A stretch of 64,000 nucleotides of DNA, taken from positions 744,001 to 808,000 of the forward strand of contig NZ_QEVW01000005.1 in NCBI RefSeq assembly GCF_003287275.1, written 5' to 3'. The DNA is from Paenibacillus taichungensis (lineage in GTDB: Bacteria; Bacillota; Bacilli; Paenibacillales; Paenibacillaceae). The notes under the pieces are model-generated. The model was not told the origin of the DNA. It saw only the letters and a program-made list of their open reading frames with translations, and ran no database searches. This document shows, piece after piece, positions 1 to 8,977 of this stretch. Made by a program: the position numbers and the translations under genes. Numbering within the stretch: position 1 is the stretch's first letter; each line of letters begins with the position of its first letter.

Positions 1-1630
1 CAAATGTATCGAACGCATCAACCGGATTTTTGCCATAAATAATTTCGTTGAATGCTTGATTCTCAATTTTGTTCAGGTAGTCGAGCTTAGATTTCATCGT
101 TGCAGTCGTTGGACCGGTAAACATGTTTTTGAACGAGATTTCTTCCTGACTGAGCAATACTTTTGCAGCAGCAGGGGTTTCTGGCCCATAGTTTACGGCT
201 ACATCCTTCTCAAGCTTCGTCTCAGGCTCTTTGCCATCCGCCAGATTCATTAAGGCTTTCATCTGAGCATCCGGAATACGAGCGCCGTCACGAACGAGCA
301 AATAACGTACAACGTTCACATAGCCGCCTTCGATTTGGTCAATCGGCATTTGTTTGCCATTGGCATCCAATTGATAGTCATACTTAGCAAACAGGCCATT
401 ATCATACGGGCTACCCGGTGCCGGATCTGCATAATTGTCAAAAAGGTAGTTCTCATACGTGAAGAATGCTTCAGGGTGCTCCATGTCTTTCTTGATCAGA
501 ATGACACCGTTAACAAACTGTGTACCGTGGCGCATCGCTTTGCCTTCTGGGCCAGTCGGGATTTCAATCGGTTTCCAAACGGCACTCGGCACATTTTTCA
601 CCGTATCCAGAAGCGGCCATCCGCTCATCCAGTATGGACCTGGGATAATACCGGCTGTACCTGCGACTGCTGGCTCTGCTGTTTTGTTCTCATCCCACAA
701 TGCTGCTTCCTGCGGGATATATCCTTTTTTGAGCCATTCGCTTAATTTGGTCAGACCTTGCTTCATGCCAGGGTTAATGGAACCATACTCCAGCTTGCCA
801 TCTTCAGCTACATTCCATTGGAATGGCAGTGTTCCGTATGCACCAAAGATCCAGGATGGATCACCCATCCATGTGTTCATGGATGTTTTGAAACCGATGC
901 TCAGTGGAGTAACCTTGTCTGGAGCTAATCCATCAGGATTTTGATTTTTGAACGCATCCATGACTTTTTCCAGTTCATCGATTGTTTTTGGCGCCTCCAG
1001 ATTCAGCTTGTCCAGCCAGTCCTGGCGAATCCACAGCAGATAATCATTGTTGTACGCATAGTCAAGTACGGGAATACCCATTCTTTTGCCGTCACGGCTA
1101 TACTGGTTCCATACATTGGGATCCTGCTCCATCGCTTTTTTCCAAGTGTCGGAAGCATATTTGTCGAAAAGTGGACCCGCTTCCTGATACATGCCGGAAT
1201 CAATCAGATCCTGTGCGAGCAGGTTGTCCCCTACCGTTACCACATCAGGCATCTCCTGACCGGAAGACATCGCAAGACGAAGTTTTGTCGCGAATGCGTT
1301 GTTCGTATCCGTAACAGACCATAAGGATTTGATTTCAATTCCAAATTTGTCTTTGGCCCATTTGGTTGCCACGTTATTTTCCATAGATTCGCCATTTTTG
1401 AATTTTAGTTCAGGATCAATTCCCCATGCCGTTGTAATGGTTACTGCAGGATCATATTTTTCTTTGTATTCGTTTTCAACAGCTGGCGCACTTGATGCCT
1501 CGCTATCTCCTCCGCTATTTCCTCCTGTACAGCCTGCAAGGACGCCGGTCAGACACACCGCCGTTGCGAGAAGCGACAGTAATCTCTTTTTCGTGGATTT
1601 CGCTCTCAATGTTGTTCCCCCTTCAATCAT
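1..1630 (-). CDS. Extracellular solute-binding lipoprotein of a sugar ABC importer (LplA-type), 3' end beyond window
   Basis: This is a carbohydrate-binding lipoprotein expected to be tethered outside the membrane and to feed an LplBC-type permease pair. The N-terminus has a basic stretch, a hydrophobic core and a lipobox ending LTGVLAGC, followed by a Gly/Ser-rich linker. About 543 codons are visible and the family is about 550 residues long, so only the last few residues lie outside the left edge. Two starts are possible. ATG at 1630 has AAAGGG upstream, and TTG at 1609 has AAGGGGG seven bases upstream. A TATAAT-like element at 1646-1651 would put the transcript start near 1640 and favour the TTG. 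The gene follows a kinase and a response regulator on the same strand, so it is probably the target of that two-component system. Its permease genes are presumably to the left of the window. Confidence 0.88.
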   Translation of the reverse strand, partial: MIEGGTTLRAKSTKKRLLSLLATAVCLTGVLAGCTGGNSGGDSEASSAPAVENEYKEKYDPAVTITTAWGIDPELKFKNGESMENNVATKWAKDKFGIEIKSLWSVTDTNNAFATKLRLAMSSGQEMPDVVTVGDNLLAQDLIDSGMYQEAGPLFDKYASDTWKKAMEQDPNVWNQYSRDGKRMGIPVLDYAYNNDYLLWIRQDWLDKLNLEAPKTIDELEKVMDAFKNQNPDGLAPDKVTPLSIGFKTSMNTWMGDPSWIFGAYGTLPFQWNVAEDGKLEYGSINPGMKQGLTKLSEWLKKGYIPQEAALWDENKTAEPAVAGTAGIIPGPYWMSGWPLLDTVKNVPSAVWKPIEIPTGPEGKAMRHGTQFVNGVILIKKDMEHPEAFFTYENYLFDNYADPAPGSPYDNGLFAKYDYQLDANGKQMPIDQIEGGYVNVVRYLLVRDGARIPDAQMKALMNLADGKEPETKLEKDVAVNYGPETPAAAKVLLSQEEISFKNMFTGPTTATMKSKLDYLNKIENQAFNEIIYGKNPVDAFDTF

Positions 1631-1733
1631 TTTGGTTACCCTTTCATTATAGGCCTGCCGGGTCTTTCAGCCTATGTCACGAAAACAAGATTTCTGCACC
1701 TTTGGCAACCTATATATTGGAATGATGTTGAAA

Positions 1734-3356
1734 TTATGCCTGATCCCGATATTCATTCGGTGTCATCCCGTAATGCTTTTTGAACATTTTGCTGAAATAT
1801 TGCGGATTTTGGTACCCTAGCTCACTCGTAATCTCGTATATCTTTTTGTTGGTGTTTTTGAGCAAATACAATGCACGCTCCATCCGCATGCGAATCATAT
1901 AATCGCCCAGCCCCTCACCTGTCTCGGCTTTGTAGATCTTGGACAAGTAAACGGGATGCAAATACACCTTGTCTGCGATCATCTTCACGGACAGATCCTG
2001 TCCTGCGTCTCTCGTTACCATCTCCTGAACCTGCTTGATGACGTGTCTGCGGCTCTGTACTCCTTCGTGATCCGATAACTCCTCCTGCAGCTTGGCAAGC
2101 ATCTCAGTTGCCCAGCGGCGAAGCTTGTCAGGTGATTGAATCAACTGATGAGCAAGCAGCAGGTCGAATCCCGCATGATCAATTTCATGTACGAGATGTC
2201 CTTGCTTGTGCGCGATATACATAAAGGCATTCGTTACAGATAAATACATCTCATATACATGCTCTCTTGAGAGACATACACGTTCTGCTGCATCAAATAC
2301 GGCATTCAGTTTACGTGCCGCTGCCTCCCACTGTTTGGTTTCAAGCAATTGAGGCAGTACGGGTGGCTTATAGAGCTCTTCAAGCGCTTGAGCCGCATCA
2401 TTCTCCGGTCGTTTCGACAGTTCTGTATCCATGTAAATAATCGTATTTTCCTCTGGACCCGATAGAACGAGTGATCCTAAACCTTTACGATAAGCGGTCG
2501 TCAGATCGGCAAATTGAAACGGTGCTGTCACCACCATGGACAGATCGCCTTGCAGATATCGAATAACATGCTCGCGGAAAGTCCCAACTGGTTGCTTCAA
2601 TTCATCCACATTTGTCTGAGCTGGCTCCGTCCAGCCCTGATTCTGTATAATCATGACTAGACTCTCATGGGGACCTCTCCCAAACCATACGTTGAAATGC
2701 GGACCAAACACCTCTTCGGCAATATTACCAACCGCAAACTCCATCAAATCCAGTGATTGCTGATCCATTGCCGAGAACCGGCCTGTAAGGCGAATTAGCA
2801 TCATAACTGCCGGTTGATCCGGCTGAAGCACAATCTCATACTTCTCAAGCTGTTCACCCAGTGCTCGTGCTGTAATCTCGCGGCCCAATAACAAATCATG
2901 CATCAGATTCTCCCGCAAAATTTTATAATCTGACTTCCGGCTGTATAACAAGCGATGGTATTTATCAAATTCATCCCAATCATCCCGAAGGGACGTGATG
3001 GCAGCAGAGACCGAAGCCATGAATTCCTCATCGTTCACCGGCTTGAGAATATAATCTGCAGCCTGCAGTTGGATAGCTTTTTTGGCATATTGAAAATCAC
3101 TGTGTCCGGTCAGCAGGATACAGCGTATATGCGCCCATCGACAGCATACCTCCTCGACCAGCTCCAGCCCGGACATGCCCGGCATTCGAATATCGGTCAC
3201 CACGAGATCCACTGCATTCTCTTCTAAGATCCGCAACGCTTCCTTGCCAGATGCCGCACGCAAAACTGTCGTCACCCCGAGCTCGCCCCAGGGAATGGTC
3301 AATTCCAGACTTTCCGTTACATACGTTTCATCATCCACCAATAAGATATCAATCAA
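1734..3356 (-). CDS. Response regulator, REC + AraC-type HTH (YesN-like)
   Basis: This cytoplasmic transcription regulator is probably phosphorylated by the kinase encoded just upstream and is likely to control the adjacent sugar-import genes. The N-terminal receiver domain has the acidic pair DD early on, the phospho-acceptor Asp in VTDIRMPG (about residue 55) and the conserved Lys in LKPVND. A long middle region (about 125-430) has no motif I recognise. The C-terminus carries two AraC-type helix-turn-helix units ending in the typical PQYFSKMFKKHYGMTPNEYR. The start is probably TTG at 3356, because AGGGAG sits eight bases upstream. A GTG at 3365 is in frame but overlaps that ribosome site. 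The protein would be 540 residues, normal for the family. Confidence 0.92.
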   Translation of the reverse strand: MIDILLVDDETYVTESLELTIPWGELGVTTVLRAASGKEALRILEENAVDLVVTDIRMPGMSGLELVEEVCCRWAHIRCILLTGHSDFQYAKKAIQLQAADYILKPVNDEEFMASVSAAITSLRDDWDEFDKYHRLLYSRKSDYKILRENLMHDLLLGREITARALGEQLEKYEIVLQPDQPAVMMLIRLTGRFSAMDQQSLDLMEFAVGNIAEEVFGPHFNVWFGRGPHESLVMIIQNQGWTEPAQTNVDELKQPVGTFREHVIRYLQGDLSMVVTAPFQFADLTTAYRKGLGSLVLSGPEENTIIYMDTELSKRPENDAAQALEELYKPPVLPQLLETKQWEAAARKLNAVFDAAERVCLSREHVYEMYLSVTNAFMYIAHKQGHLVHEIDHAGFDLLLAHQLIQSPDKLRRWATEMLAKLQEELSDHEGVQSRRHVIKQVQEMVTRDAGQDLSVKMIADKVYLHPVYLSKIYKAETGEGLGDYMIRMRMERALYLLKNTNKKIYEITSELGYQNPQYFSKMFKKHYGMTPNEYRDQA

Positions 3357-3441
3357 GACAGTCACTCCCTATCCGCTTCGTTATGCAATGAAATCTATCG
3401 TTCTTATGCTGTAGTCATTTAAACACTCTAGTTCTATCCTA

Positions 3442-5187
3442 CTATTCAAGAAGAGATTTCTCGGCAGCAGGCCAAGACAAGGTAACACGCAACCCACCAA
3501 GCGGTGATTCCGTAATGCTAATTCCCGCCTGTTCCCCATACCTGAGTTGAAGACGCTGATTGACGTTCCACAACCCACACCCCATCTCTTGATCCATACC
3601 TCCTGTGAGTTTGTGAAGCAGCATATGCCTGTCCAGCTCACCCATACCTTGCCCGTCATCATCGACGGTAAGAATCATCATGCCATTTCTCTGTTCTCCC
3701 GACACCCGTATTTCCCCAGCTTCGGCATCGGTTTCAATTCCGTGAATAACCGCATTCTCTACAAGTGGTTGTACGATGAGAGGTGGTACCTCTTGCCTCA
3801 GGATGTCTTCCGATAATTCAATTTTGAAACGTATTCGGTCCATGCGCATCTGCTGAATCTCCAGATAACAGGTGACGAACTCAATTTCCTCTGTGAGCGG
3901 CACCACGTCACGTTCCTGCCTCGTTGTATAGCGATAATATCGGGACAAATTATGCGACATAGCAACGACAGCATCGACACGCTTCAGTTTGGCCATGCTC
4001 GTAATGAATGAGAAACAATTATAGAAAAAGTGTGGATTAATCTGCGATTGCAGCTGTTTCAGGCGGGCTTCACGCACATGAATCTGTTCCAGATACACGT
4101 GTTCGAACAACTGCTGAATCTGCGCCACCATGGAGTTGAATCGTTCGGACAAAAAGCTGAATTCATTGCGTCCTTTGGGTGTAATTCGGACTGAATAATC
4201 CTCCTGCTTCAATCGTTGGAATCCACGAATCAACTGTTTGACAGGGACCTGGACCTGGACATATAACAGATAGGCAACAGCAAAGCTCATTAATAGCAGA
4301 CAAATCATGGCCGAATAAAATAATATGTTGGACTGATGAATCGGCTTCAGAATAGCTGATAATGGCATGTAATCAACTAGATACCAGCCAGTCGTGCTGG
4401 ACTTTACCGTATTAACCATGTAAGGTTCACCGTCAATGACTACCGTCCTGTTATCGACATCTTTAAGCTCATCAATAGCCAGATTATCCATCAGCTCACC
4501 TGTCAGGGCACGATCCGAGGTTCGGTTATAGATTACCCCCGTCTCTTCCCGGTAATAGAAGGGGTCGTGGCGACCATCGTCCTTAAATTTGTCCAGCATA
4601 TCTCGAATGTTGTCACTGTCGAATTCAAGCTTGATCACAGTCTGCGCATTGGCTGCGGGATCGCTAATGCCGTATGGAGATACGGTGATCCAGCTGAAGA
4701 TGAATTTATCATCTTCCCCCTCCTGAGTCTTTCGAACATTCCATCCGGATGAAATGTTGCCTCGCAGCGTTTGCTGATCGTAATAACCGGCATCTCGTTC
4801 AGAGATGACCCTGCCCAGCGTCGGCGAATAAAGGTACAGTTTCGTGGTCCAGTTGGATGAACTTTCCTGAATACTCAGCTTGTTCTGAATACGTTTAACC
4901 AGATTGATCGTGTCCAGATCGAAATATTTACTGTCGGCGTAGATCCGACGGAAGCTCGCAATATCGGGATCATGAATGAGCAGATTCGGCCATGAGGATA
5001 ACAACTCGATGTGTGTATTCACTTGATTTTGAAAAAACTCCAGTTGGTTGCTGTTTGAGCGATTGAGCTCATCCCGCAGAACTGCTGTCGTTTTATGGTT
5101 GGAATACCAGTACAGCAGGACGACTGGAACAAGCATAATTAGAATTAAAATGACCATTTTGGAAAATAGATTCGTCCGGTATGACAT
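3442..5187 (-). CDS. Sensor histidine kinase (YesM-like)
   Basis: This membrane sensor of 581 residues probably detects a sugar or sugar-binding protein outside the cell and phosphorylates the regulator encoded 76 bases downstream. TM1 is at about 10-28, an extracytoplasmic sensor region spans 30-287, TM2 is at about 288-310, and HAMP follows at 311-365. The histidine-kinase domain has its phospho-acceptor His386 in QINPHFFYN, and the ATPase domain has the N-box VENAVIHG and the glycine motif DDDGQGMG. The ATG is preceded by GAGG. Two cre-like sites (5237-5250 and 5335-5348) lie in its upstream region, which suggests catabolite control of this kinase-regulator-importer unit. Confidence 0.93.
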   Translation of the reverse strand: MSYRTNLFSKMVILILIMLVPVVLLYWYSNHKTTAVLRDELNRSNSNQLEFFQNQVNTHIELLSSWPNLLIHDPDIASFRRIYADSKYFDLDTINLVKRIQNKLSIQESSSNWTTKLYLYSPTLGRVISERDAGYYDQQTLRGNISSGWNVRKTQEGEDDKFIFSWITVSPYGISDPAANAQTVIKLEFDSDNIRDMLDKFKDDGRHDPFYYREETGVIYNRTSDRALTGELMDNLAIDELKDVDNRTVVIDGEPYMVNTVKSSTTGWYLVDYMPLSAILKPIHQSNILFYSAMICLLLMSFAVAYLLYVQVQVPVKQLIRGFQRLKQEDYSVRITPKGRNEFSFLSERFNSMVAQIQQLFEHVYLEQIHVREARLKQLQSQINPHFFYNCFSFITSMAKLKRVDAVVAMSHNLSRYYRYTTRQERDVVPLTEEIEFVTCYLEIQQMRMDRIRFKIELSEDILRQEVPPLIVQPLVENAVIHGIETDAEAGEIRVSGEQRNGMMILTVDDDGQGMGELDRHMLLHKLTGGMDQEMGCGLWNVNQRLQLRYGEQAGISITESPLGGLRVTLSWPAAEKSLLE

Positions 5188-5236
5188 CTTCTTACCTCAC
5201 CTTGCCTTCATTAGTCAGTGAATCTAATTTTAACGA

Positions 5237-5250
5237 TGAAAGCGTTAAAC
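5237..5250 (-). promoter_or_regulatory. cre-like site, two mismatches
   Basis: The plus-strand sequence TGAAAGCGTTAAAC fits 12 of 14 positions of the CcpA consensus TGWNANCGNTNWCA. It lies 50 bases upstream of the sensor kinase start at 5187, on the 5' leader side. It is weaker than the site at 5335-5348. Confidence 0.35.
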
Positions 5251-5334
5251 ATAAACTTTTTTTTCTGGGCGAATCCGTTTTACAACTCAACTATTACTCC
5301 TGACTTAATCTCATTAAAGAGATTCTATATATAT

Positions 5335-5348
5335 CGTAAGCGTTATCA
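5335..5348 (-). promoter_or_regulatory. Probable cre site upstream of the sensor kinase
   Basis: CGTAAGCGTTATCA (minus strand TGATAACGCTTACG) fits 13 of 14 positions of the CcpA consensus TGWNANCGNTNWCA. It lies about 150 bases upstream of the kinase. A CcpA site here would put the whole kinase-regulator-binding-protein unit under glucose repression. This is a sequence match only. Confidence 0.5.
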
Positions 5349-5404
5349 TATAGATGCATAAAGGTGACAAAACCAACTTTTCTGCACTAATTGCAACTTC
5401 CACG

Positions 5405-5435
5405 CAAAAAAGAGCCGATAACCGTCAGCTCTTTT
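5405..5435 (-). terminator. Rho-independent terminator
   Basis: An 8-bp stem (AAAAGAGC/GCTCTTTT) is followed on the minus strand by a run of T. It lies about 85 bases beyond the stop of the membrane-protein gene that ends at 5519. Confidence 0.75.
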
Positions 5436-5518
5436 CTAAACACAATATATTGGATATTTTCTTTTAATTCAAAATACACTTCTTATGTATTCATTCTATC
5501 TTGCTAACAAAGTATCAA

Positions 5519-6217
5519 TTATGGAATATCGTAATCAAACACCGTATTCTCTCCATCCACGGCGACATCCAAAACAATATCGGTTAGCTTTCCATTCACT
5601 TGCAACGGGGAGTCAGCTAATCCGGAAAACGCCAGTTGACCCTTAAATGTTCCATACGGCTCAATTTCTATATGTACAGGCTTGAGCTCGACAGACTGCA
5701 GGGATTCATAGAGCGGATCATCATGATGTTTGTAACTGCCGGCCAAATCAGGCAAGAGTACAGCTGCTACAGACTCTCGGGTGTAATTTTTGAGTGTCAG
5801 GTCACAGTTTACTCGTGTAATACCATTGTCCAGTACATCATAGGTACAGGAACTATCATTTTGGACATAGGAAACACCATTGATACCAGAAGCTCCCCAT
5901 TTGGCTACGTACATTAATTTATCCGTCATGTAGGAATAACTGAGAACGATAGCGAGAACGATCAGCCAGAGACGTTTGGCCAAAACCGGATATAATAGCA
6001 TGATTTCTTTGCGTGTAAGATAGTAGCTGCACGCTAATATACCCATTCCAAAGAATATCGTGATATGAACACCACTTACGTAGGATGTGGTATAAGGCGA
6101 CATGCCTATAGCAGACAACATCGTGTCCCCCACAGAGAAACCGAGGTGATGCTTAAACGTAAAAATGATGCCAAACAGCAATAACATCGCAGAGAACACA
6201 AGTCTGGTTCTCGACAC
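5519..6217 (-). CDS. Membrane protein of unknown function
   Basis: I do not recognise this 232-residue protein. It has three hydrophobic segments, at about 5-22, 47-65 and 82-100. After them comes an extracytoplasmic-looking domain (about 115-232) rich in beta-strand-like alternation, with two cysteines (in SSCTYD and VNCDLT, about ten residues apart) that could form a disulfide. It stands alone between two sugar-uptake modules, with its own terminator on each side. No enzyme motif is visible. It could be a small sensor or a cell-envelope protein, but nothing in the sequence decides. Confidence 0.75.
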   Translation of the reverse strand: MSRTRLVFSAMLLLFGIIFTFKHHLGFSVGDTMLSAIGMSPYTTSYVSGVHITIFFGMGILACSYYLTRKEIMLLYPVLAKRLWLIVLAIVLSYSYMTDKLMYVAKWGASGINGVSYVQNDSSCTYDVLDNGITRVNCDLTLKNYTRESVAAVLLPDLAGSYKHHDDPLYESLQSVELKPVHIEIEPYGTFKGQLAFSGLADSPLQVNGKLTDIVLDVAVDGENTVFDYDIP

Positions 6218-6283
6218 ACGAACACCCCCTAATCAACCACCTGATTATATCATATTTTTCCTTATTATGGTTTGTGATCCAAA

Positions 6284-6322
6284 TAAAAAAAGACGCTCCG
6301 GTTTTTAACCGAAAACGTCTTT
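6284..6322 (-). terminator. Rho-independent terminator
   Basis: The stem AAAGACG/CGTCTTT has a nested CGGTT/AACCG hairpin. On the minus strand it is followed by TTTTTTTATTT, so it ends the importer operon whose last gene stops at 6340. Confidence 0.8.
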
Positions 6323-6339
6323 GGTTTTGCAACTCAAGT

Positions 6340-7869
6340 CTACTTTTTGGACAGGAATGCGTCGAGCTGTTCTTGTTTGGCTGCAATGATTTTGTCAATA
6401 CCTGCGGCTTTCAGTTTCTCCAGATATTTCGGGATCATCTCATTCGGATCTACTGCACCCGAGGTCATGCCCGGTTTGAACTGTTTGTTCACGTTGTTGA
6501 CCGCAGCAATTTCGTTTTTGACGGATTGGCTATTGAACGTAAAGCCCAGTGCAGGTGACTTAACGCCTTTGGCATTAAACTCCTTGAACTTTTCCCATTT
6601 CTGCGGATCTTCATTATCCCAGAGATAGTTCAGGAACTGGTTGCCCAGCTGCCATTGTGCGCCTGGATTGTATGTGCGACTGTTCGCATCCACCCCTTCC
6701 GGGAGGGTAATAATGTTGTCCTGTCCGTCTTTTTTTACATAATGCGTGCCTTCAATACCGAAGTTGAGCAGGTTGTTGATTTCTTTGTCGGAATGCAGAA
6801 GGTTAATGACTTGCATCGCCTTCTCCGGCTGCTCAGAGGAACGGGAGATCGCCAGCATCGCACCGGAAGCATCCCCGGTTGTAATCGTAGGCTGTGTCAT
6901 CTCAATCTGTGTCAGTGGATAACCGACATACCCTTCTTCTTCCTTATCCTTGCCCGGCTTCATGCCATCGGTCCATAGGAAAGCCTTGCCTGCCTTCGCC
7001 TGATCTTTTGGGAACACATTGGAAGTCGCTGCATCACTGTTAATGTATCCAGCCTGATACCACTTGCGTGCAAGCTCAGCAGCTTCCTTGAATTCAGTGG
7101 TCTCCACTTCGTTCAATACCGTCGTTGTACCCGCTGTTTTGGAGATGACGCCTGGAACGGATGCATCACCAAGATAATCCCAGTCCAGATTTTCCAGCAG
7201 GCCGTTACCATTGGTGTTGGACATATAGAACGGGGTGACACCCGGCTCGTTTTCCTTGATCGTTTTGAGCAGGGGCTCCAGGTCAGCCCACGTTTTTACT
7301 GCGGTCAGATCAAGCTTGTATTTGTCAGCCAAATCTTTACGTACCAGCACACCACGCGTCGCCGCCAATTCCTTGTTGGTAGGAACGCCATAGTTCACCC
7401 CATCCACCTGAGAACCTTCCAGAAAGGCCGGATCGAGATTTTTCTTGATATCCTGCCCGTACTTGTCAAGCAGATCATTGAGTGGCAAGAAAGCACCTTT
7501 CGCTACATTGACCGTATAATTCTGCCAAGCCGCCGTGAAAATAATGTCTGATTTTTCGCCGGAAGAGATCATAAGATTCAGCTTGTTATCCCACTGACCC
7601 CAGTCGATCGCATTGATTTTGAGTGTTGCCCCGATCTTTGGCTCCATCTTTTTGTTGATCTCGGCTTCGACCAGAGCTACATCTTTCTGTGGTGTCCCTG
7701 GATAATACAACGTCACTTCATAGGGCTTGCCGCCACTCTCCGTTGCACCGCCACCCTGTGCTTCCGGTGTTGTTGTACCGCCTTTGTCTGACGAGCAACC
7801 TGCCAGCACCAGGCTCAGCGCCATAACTGCTGCCGCGAAACGCGGCCATACCTTAAACGTTCTAATCAA
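6340..7869 (-). CDS. Extracellular solute-binding lipoprotein of a sugar ABC importer (LplA-type)
   Basis: This is the substrate-capturing lipoprotein of the operon 13550-6340. The signal sequence has Arg/Lys near the start, a hydrophobic core (FAAAVMALSLVLAGC) and a lipobox cysteine, followed by an acidic Gly-rich linker. It is 509 residues long if it starts at TTG 7869, which has GGAGGGG five to six bases upstream. ATG at 7887 is an in-frame alternative but overlaps that ribosome site. Family 1 solute-binding proteins of this type bind mono- to oligosaccharides, and the exact ligand cannot be read from sequence. It is the last gene of the operon and a strong terminator follows. Confidence 0.92.
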   Translation of the reverse strand: MIRTFKVWPRFAAAVMALSLVLAGCSSDKGGTTTPEAQGGGATESGGKPYEVTLYYPGTPQKDVALVEAEINKKMEPKIGATLKINAIDWGQWDNKLNLMISSGEKSDIIFTAAWQNYTVNVAKGAFLPLNDLLDKYGQDIKKNLDPAFLEGSQVDGVNYGVPTNKELAATRGVLVRKDLADKYKLDLTAVKTWADLEPLLKTIKENEPGVTPFYMSNTNGNGLLENLDWDYLGDASVPGVISKTAGTTTVLNEVETTEFKEAAELARKWYQAGYINSDAATSNVFPKDQAKAGKAFLWTDGMKPGKDKEEEGYVGYPLTQIEMTQPTITTGDASGAMLAISRSSEQPEKAMQVINLLHSDKEINNLLNFGIEGTHYVKKDGQDNIITLPEGVDANSRTYNPGAQWQLGNQFLNYLWDNEDPQKWEKFKEFNAKGVKSPALGFTFNSQSVKNEIAAVNNVNKQFKPGMTSGAVDPNEMIPKYLEKLKAAGIDKIIAAKQEQLDAFLSKK

Positions 7870-8051
7870 ATGAACCCCTCCCGTCATATGTTGGACCCTG
7901 CAACCGATTGCCCCAATTTGCAATGTTCCCCAATCTGCAAAAGTCCGTTCGCTTGCCGGCCCTCCGGCGTGCCTGTACTCGCTGCTTTTTGTATATGCCC
8001 TCTCAGGTCCACCTTCGATTATCCGTTACCCTCTCCGCTAACCGGCCGGAG

Positions 8052-8960
8052 TTACCCCTTCACTGCACCTACTGTTAGGCCTTTGATGAAATAACGCTGG
8101 AAGAATGGATATGCCAGTACGATTGGACCAATACCGACAACAGCCATCGCCATTTGCAGTGTTTTATTCGGCAGATTCAACAATCCGCCCTGTGACGAAA
8201 TCTGTGAAGAGACATTGGAGTTGGATGTTAAATATTGAATATCGAGCAGCGTCCGGTACATAAGGTACTGAAGACTGATCGTCCGGTTATCAGATATAAA
8301 AATCATGCTGAGATACCAATCGTTCCAGTAATTCAATGTGCTGAACAGCGCAACGGTCGCCATCACCGGAAGGGAGAGCGGAAGCACGATACGTGTAAAC
8401 GTTCTCAATTCACCCGCTCCATCAATCCGTGCCGATTCAAGAATCGATACCGGAATGGAGTTAGCGAAGAATGTACGCATGACCAGCACGAAGAACGGTG
8501 ACAACAGCAGCGGCATGATCAGTGCCAGAATCGAGTTTTTCAAATCCAGTACGTTGACATAGACGAGGTACCAAGGGACCAGACCGCCATTGAACAGCAT
8601 GGTGAAAAAGATGAAAAAGGCGAACCAACCTCGATACGGCAAATCTCTTCGGGAAAGCGGGTACGCGTACAATGCCGTCAGTGCTACACTCGTTATTGTA
8701 CCTATCACGGTTACGATAATTGAAATGCCATAGGAATGGATGATCTGATCCATGTCCTTGAACAGAAACTCATAGGCAGTAAGGCTAAACTTCTCCGGAA
8801 TCAGCTTATACCCGTTCGCAATAACCGTCGTTTCGTCCGAGAAGGAGATTGCGAAGACAAGCAGGATCGGCACGATGCAGGCAATGGCATAGAATATAAA
8901 CATAGCGTGTATGATAGACGCGGAACGCCGCGACACGGCTAATGGATCACGTGATTTCAC
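8052..8960 (-). CDS. Sugar ABC transporter permease (LplC-type)
   Basis: This is one of the two transmembrane subunits of the importer. It has six predicted membrane segments and the cytoplasmic EAA loop ESARIDGAGEL...IVLP that docks the ATPase. The C-terminus FFQRYFIKGLTVGAVKG is typical of LplC/YtcP proteins. The best start is GTG at 8960 (302 residues) with AGAGGAGG ten bases upstream. The longer TTG start at 8981 would overlap the stop of the previous gene and has no ribosome site. No ATP-binding gene is present, so a shared MsmX-type ATPase encoded elsewhere is likely. Confidence 0.92.
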   Translation of the reverse strand: MKSRDPLAVSRRSASIIHAMFIFYAIACIVPILLVFAISFSDETTVIANGYKLIPEKFSLTAYEFLFKDMDQIIHSYGISIIVTVIGTITSVALTALYAYPLSRRDLPYRGWFAFFIFFTMLFNGGLVPWYLVYVNVLDLKNSILALIMPLLLSPFFVLVMRTFFANSIPVSILESARIDGAGELRTFTRIVLPLSLPVMATVALFSTLNYWNDWYLSMIFISDNRTISLQYLMYRTLLDIQYLTSNSNVSSQISSQGGLLNLPNKTLQMAMAVVGIGPIVLAYPFFQRYFIKGLTVGAVKG

Positions 8961-8977
8961 AGCTGGCTTGCCTCCTC

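Larger units (their letters stand above)
5188..5518. other. Intergenic region: kinase promoter region, cre-like sites and a terminator
   Basis: This 331-base AT-rich gap holds no gene that I can support. It contains a minus-strand terminator for the upstream gene (5405-5435) and two cre-like boxes ahead of the kinase at 5187. No convincing -35/-10 pair was found, although TATGAT-like sequence lies next to the distal cre-like site. Confidence 0.6.
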
